Origin: JAILZP01 sp037444185
GTDB taxonomy: Bacteria; Bacillota; Desulfotomaculia; Desulfotomaculales; Desulfocucumaceae
Length of the DNA stretch: 39,866 nucleotides
Assembly (NCBI GenBank): GCA_037444185.1
Contig: JBBIMW010000019.1
Coordinates: 1 to 39,866, forward strand
Reading direction: 5' to 3'
This document shows positions 39,522 to 39,866 of the stretch, one piece after another; the stretch's first letter is position 1; every line of letters starts with the position of its first letter. A program made the position numbers and the translations under genes. The notes beneath the pieces are model-generated. The model was not told where the DNA came from and ran no database searches. It saw nothing but the letters and a program-made list of their open reading frames with translations.

Positions 39522-39866
39522 TTACACCTTATCAGGCTCGTTGCGCCCCAGGATACCGGTGGGCCGGAACATCAGCACCAGTATCAGTATGCTGAAGGCT
39601 ATGGCGTCCCTGGCCTGTGAGGAAACAAAGGCCGAAGTGAGAGTTTCCACCTGGCCCATGATGATGGCGCCCAACACCGCCCCCGGGATAATGCCAATTC
39701 CTCCCAGCACCGCCGCCGTGAAAGCTTTCAGTCCCGGCATGATACCCATGAAGGGATGTATCTGTGGGTATGATATGGCGTAAAGCACCCCGCCCAGGCT
39801 GTTCAGGCTCGTCGCAGTGTTTGGGTGCTCCGGACCCAGGGCCTTCTCCCGGATCGCCAGGGCCCA
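39522..39866 (-). CDS. livH: LivH permease C-terminal part, fused to a TPR-like sequence at the window edge
   Basis: The last ~85 codons are the LivH C-terminus (YPQIHPFMGIMPGLKAFTAA, VLGGIGIIPGAVLGA, then ILVLMFRPTGILGRNE). The frame continues to the right edge with 26 codons that are not LivH: ALAIREKALGPEHPNTATSL then NSLGG is a kinesin-light-chain type tetratricopeptide repeat. The switch is near GVLYA (about 39777-39790), a string that occurs in both kinds of protein. So either livH is truncated and fused by recombination or the sequence end is an assembly chimera. No start codon is in the window. Confidence 0.8.
   Translation of the reverse strand, partial: WALAIREKALGPEHPNTATSLNSLGGVLYAISYPQIHPFMGIMPGLKAFTAAVLGGIGIIPGAVLGAIIMGQVETLTSAFVSSQARDAIAFSILILVLMFRPTGILGRNEPDKV

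Noticed and set aside
1..39866. tRNA, rRNA or CRISPR features
   Set aside because: No cloverleaf-like sequence with the GGTTCGAATCC arm, no rRNA segments and no regularly spaced direct repeats were seen on either strand.

Overview
The window looks like chromosomal DNA of a spore-forming, anaerobic, GC-rich Firmicute of the Peptococcaceae/Desulfotomaculum-Pelotomaculum type. The support is a spoVB flippase, a YpmA/DUF4264 protein, a TIGR04086 membrane protein, a Moco-independent anaerobic gene set (HgdC-type dehydratase activase, B12-dependent acyl-CoA mutase, glutamate 2,3-aminomutase), strong GGAGG ribosome sites and frequent TTG/GTG starts. Genus-level placement is inference. No tRNA, rRNA, CRISPR array or intact insertion sequence was found.

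Layout from the left. 1-2830: purB-purC (minus; purC runs off the left edge), preceded by a structured RNA that resembles 6S RNA, with its own promoter and terminator. 3080-8056: glutamate 2,3-aminomutase (plus), galT-glgA (minus) and an orphan minC (plus). 8085-9269: NUDIX hydrolase and a DUF3786 protein (minus). 9498-12800: two tandem paralogous DUF2229 proteins, a 2-hydroxyacyl-CoA dehydratase-type activase and a small membrane protein (plus).

13058-18108 is the metabolic centre: thiolase, acyl-CoA dehydrogenase, cobalamin adenosyltransferase, and the large and small subunits of a B12-dependent acyl-CoA mutase. The mutase has the two diagnostic residues of isobutyryl-CoA mutase (Phe82, Gln200) rather than those of methylmalonyl-CoA mutase (Tyr, Arg). 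The operon therefore reads as isobutyrate/butyrate oxidation (isobutyryl-CoA to butyryl-CoA to crotonyl-CoA, finally thiolysis to acetyl-CoA). A sigma-54 -24/-12 promoter with an upstream palindrome sits before it. The mutase-chaperone GTPase meaB lies apart at 34517-35524.

18203-23434: a cysteine-desulfurase-family protein and a divergent EF-G paralogue (minus), and spoVB (plus). 23479-27704: a minus-strand operon for the queuosine precursor (HMA protein, queD, queC, DUF366, queE, folE) followed by ypmA and surE. 27814-30057: a 54-residue ORF, a decayed QueG-like pseudogene, a Crp/Fnr regulator coupled to a truncated radical-SAM gene, and a TIGR04086 membrane protein. 30060-30596 is a gene-free stretch packed with hairpins and dispersed repeats. 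30597-31737: pssA-psd for phosphatidylethanolamine. 31978-34494: uncharacterised coiled-coil and small proteins. 35525-35910: a gap that may encode a roughly 70-nt CU-rich small RNA. 35911-36870: trxB with an operator-like palindrome. 37013-39866: livF-livG-livM and the end of livH, whose upstream sequence at the window edge is a TPR repeat fused in frame, which points to a rearrangement or an assembly chimera.

A degenerate ~40-bp repeat occurs four times in intergenic spaces (18111, 21775, 23441, 30057).
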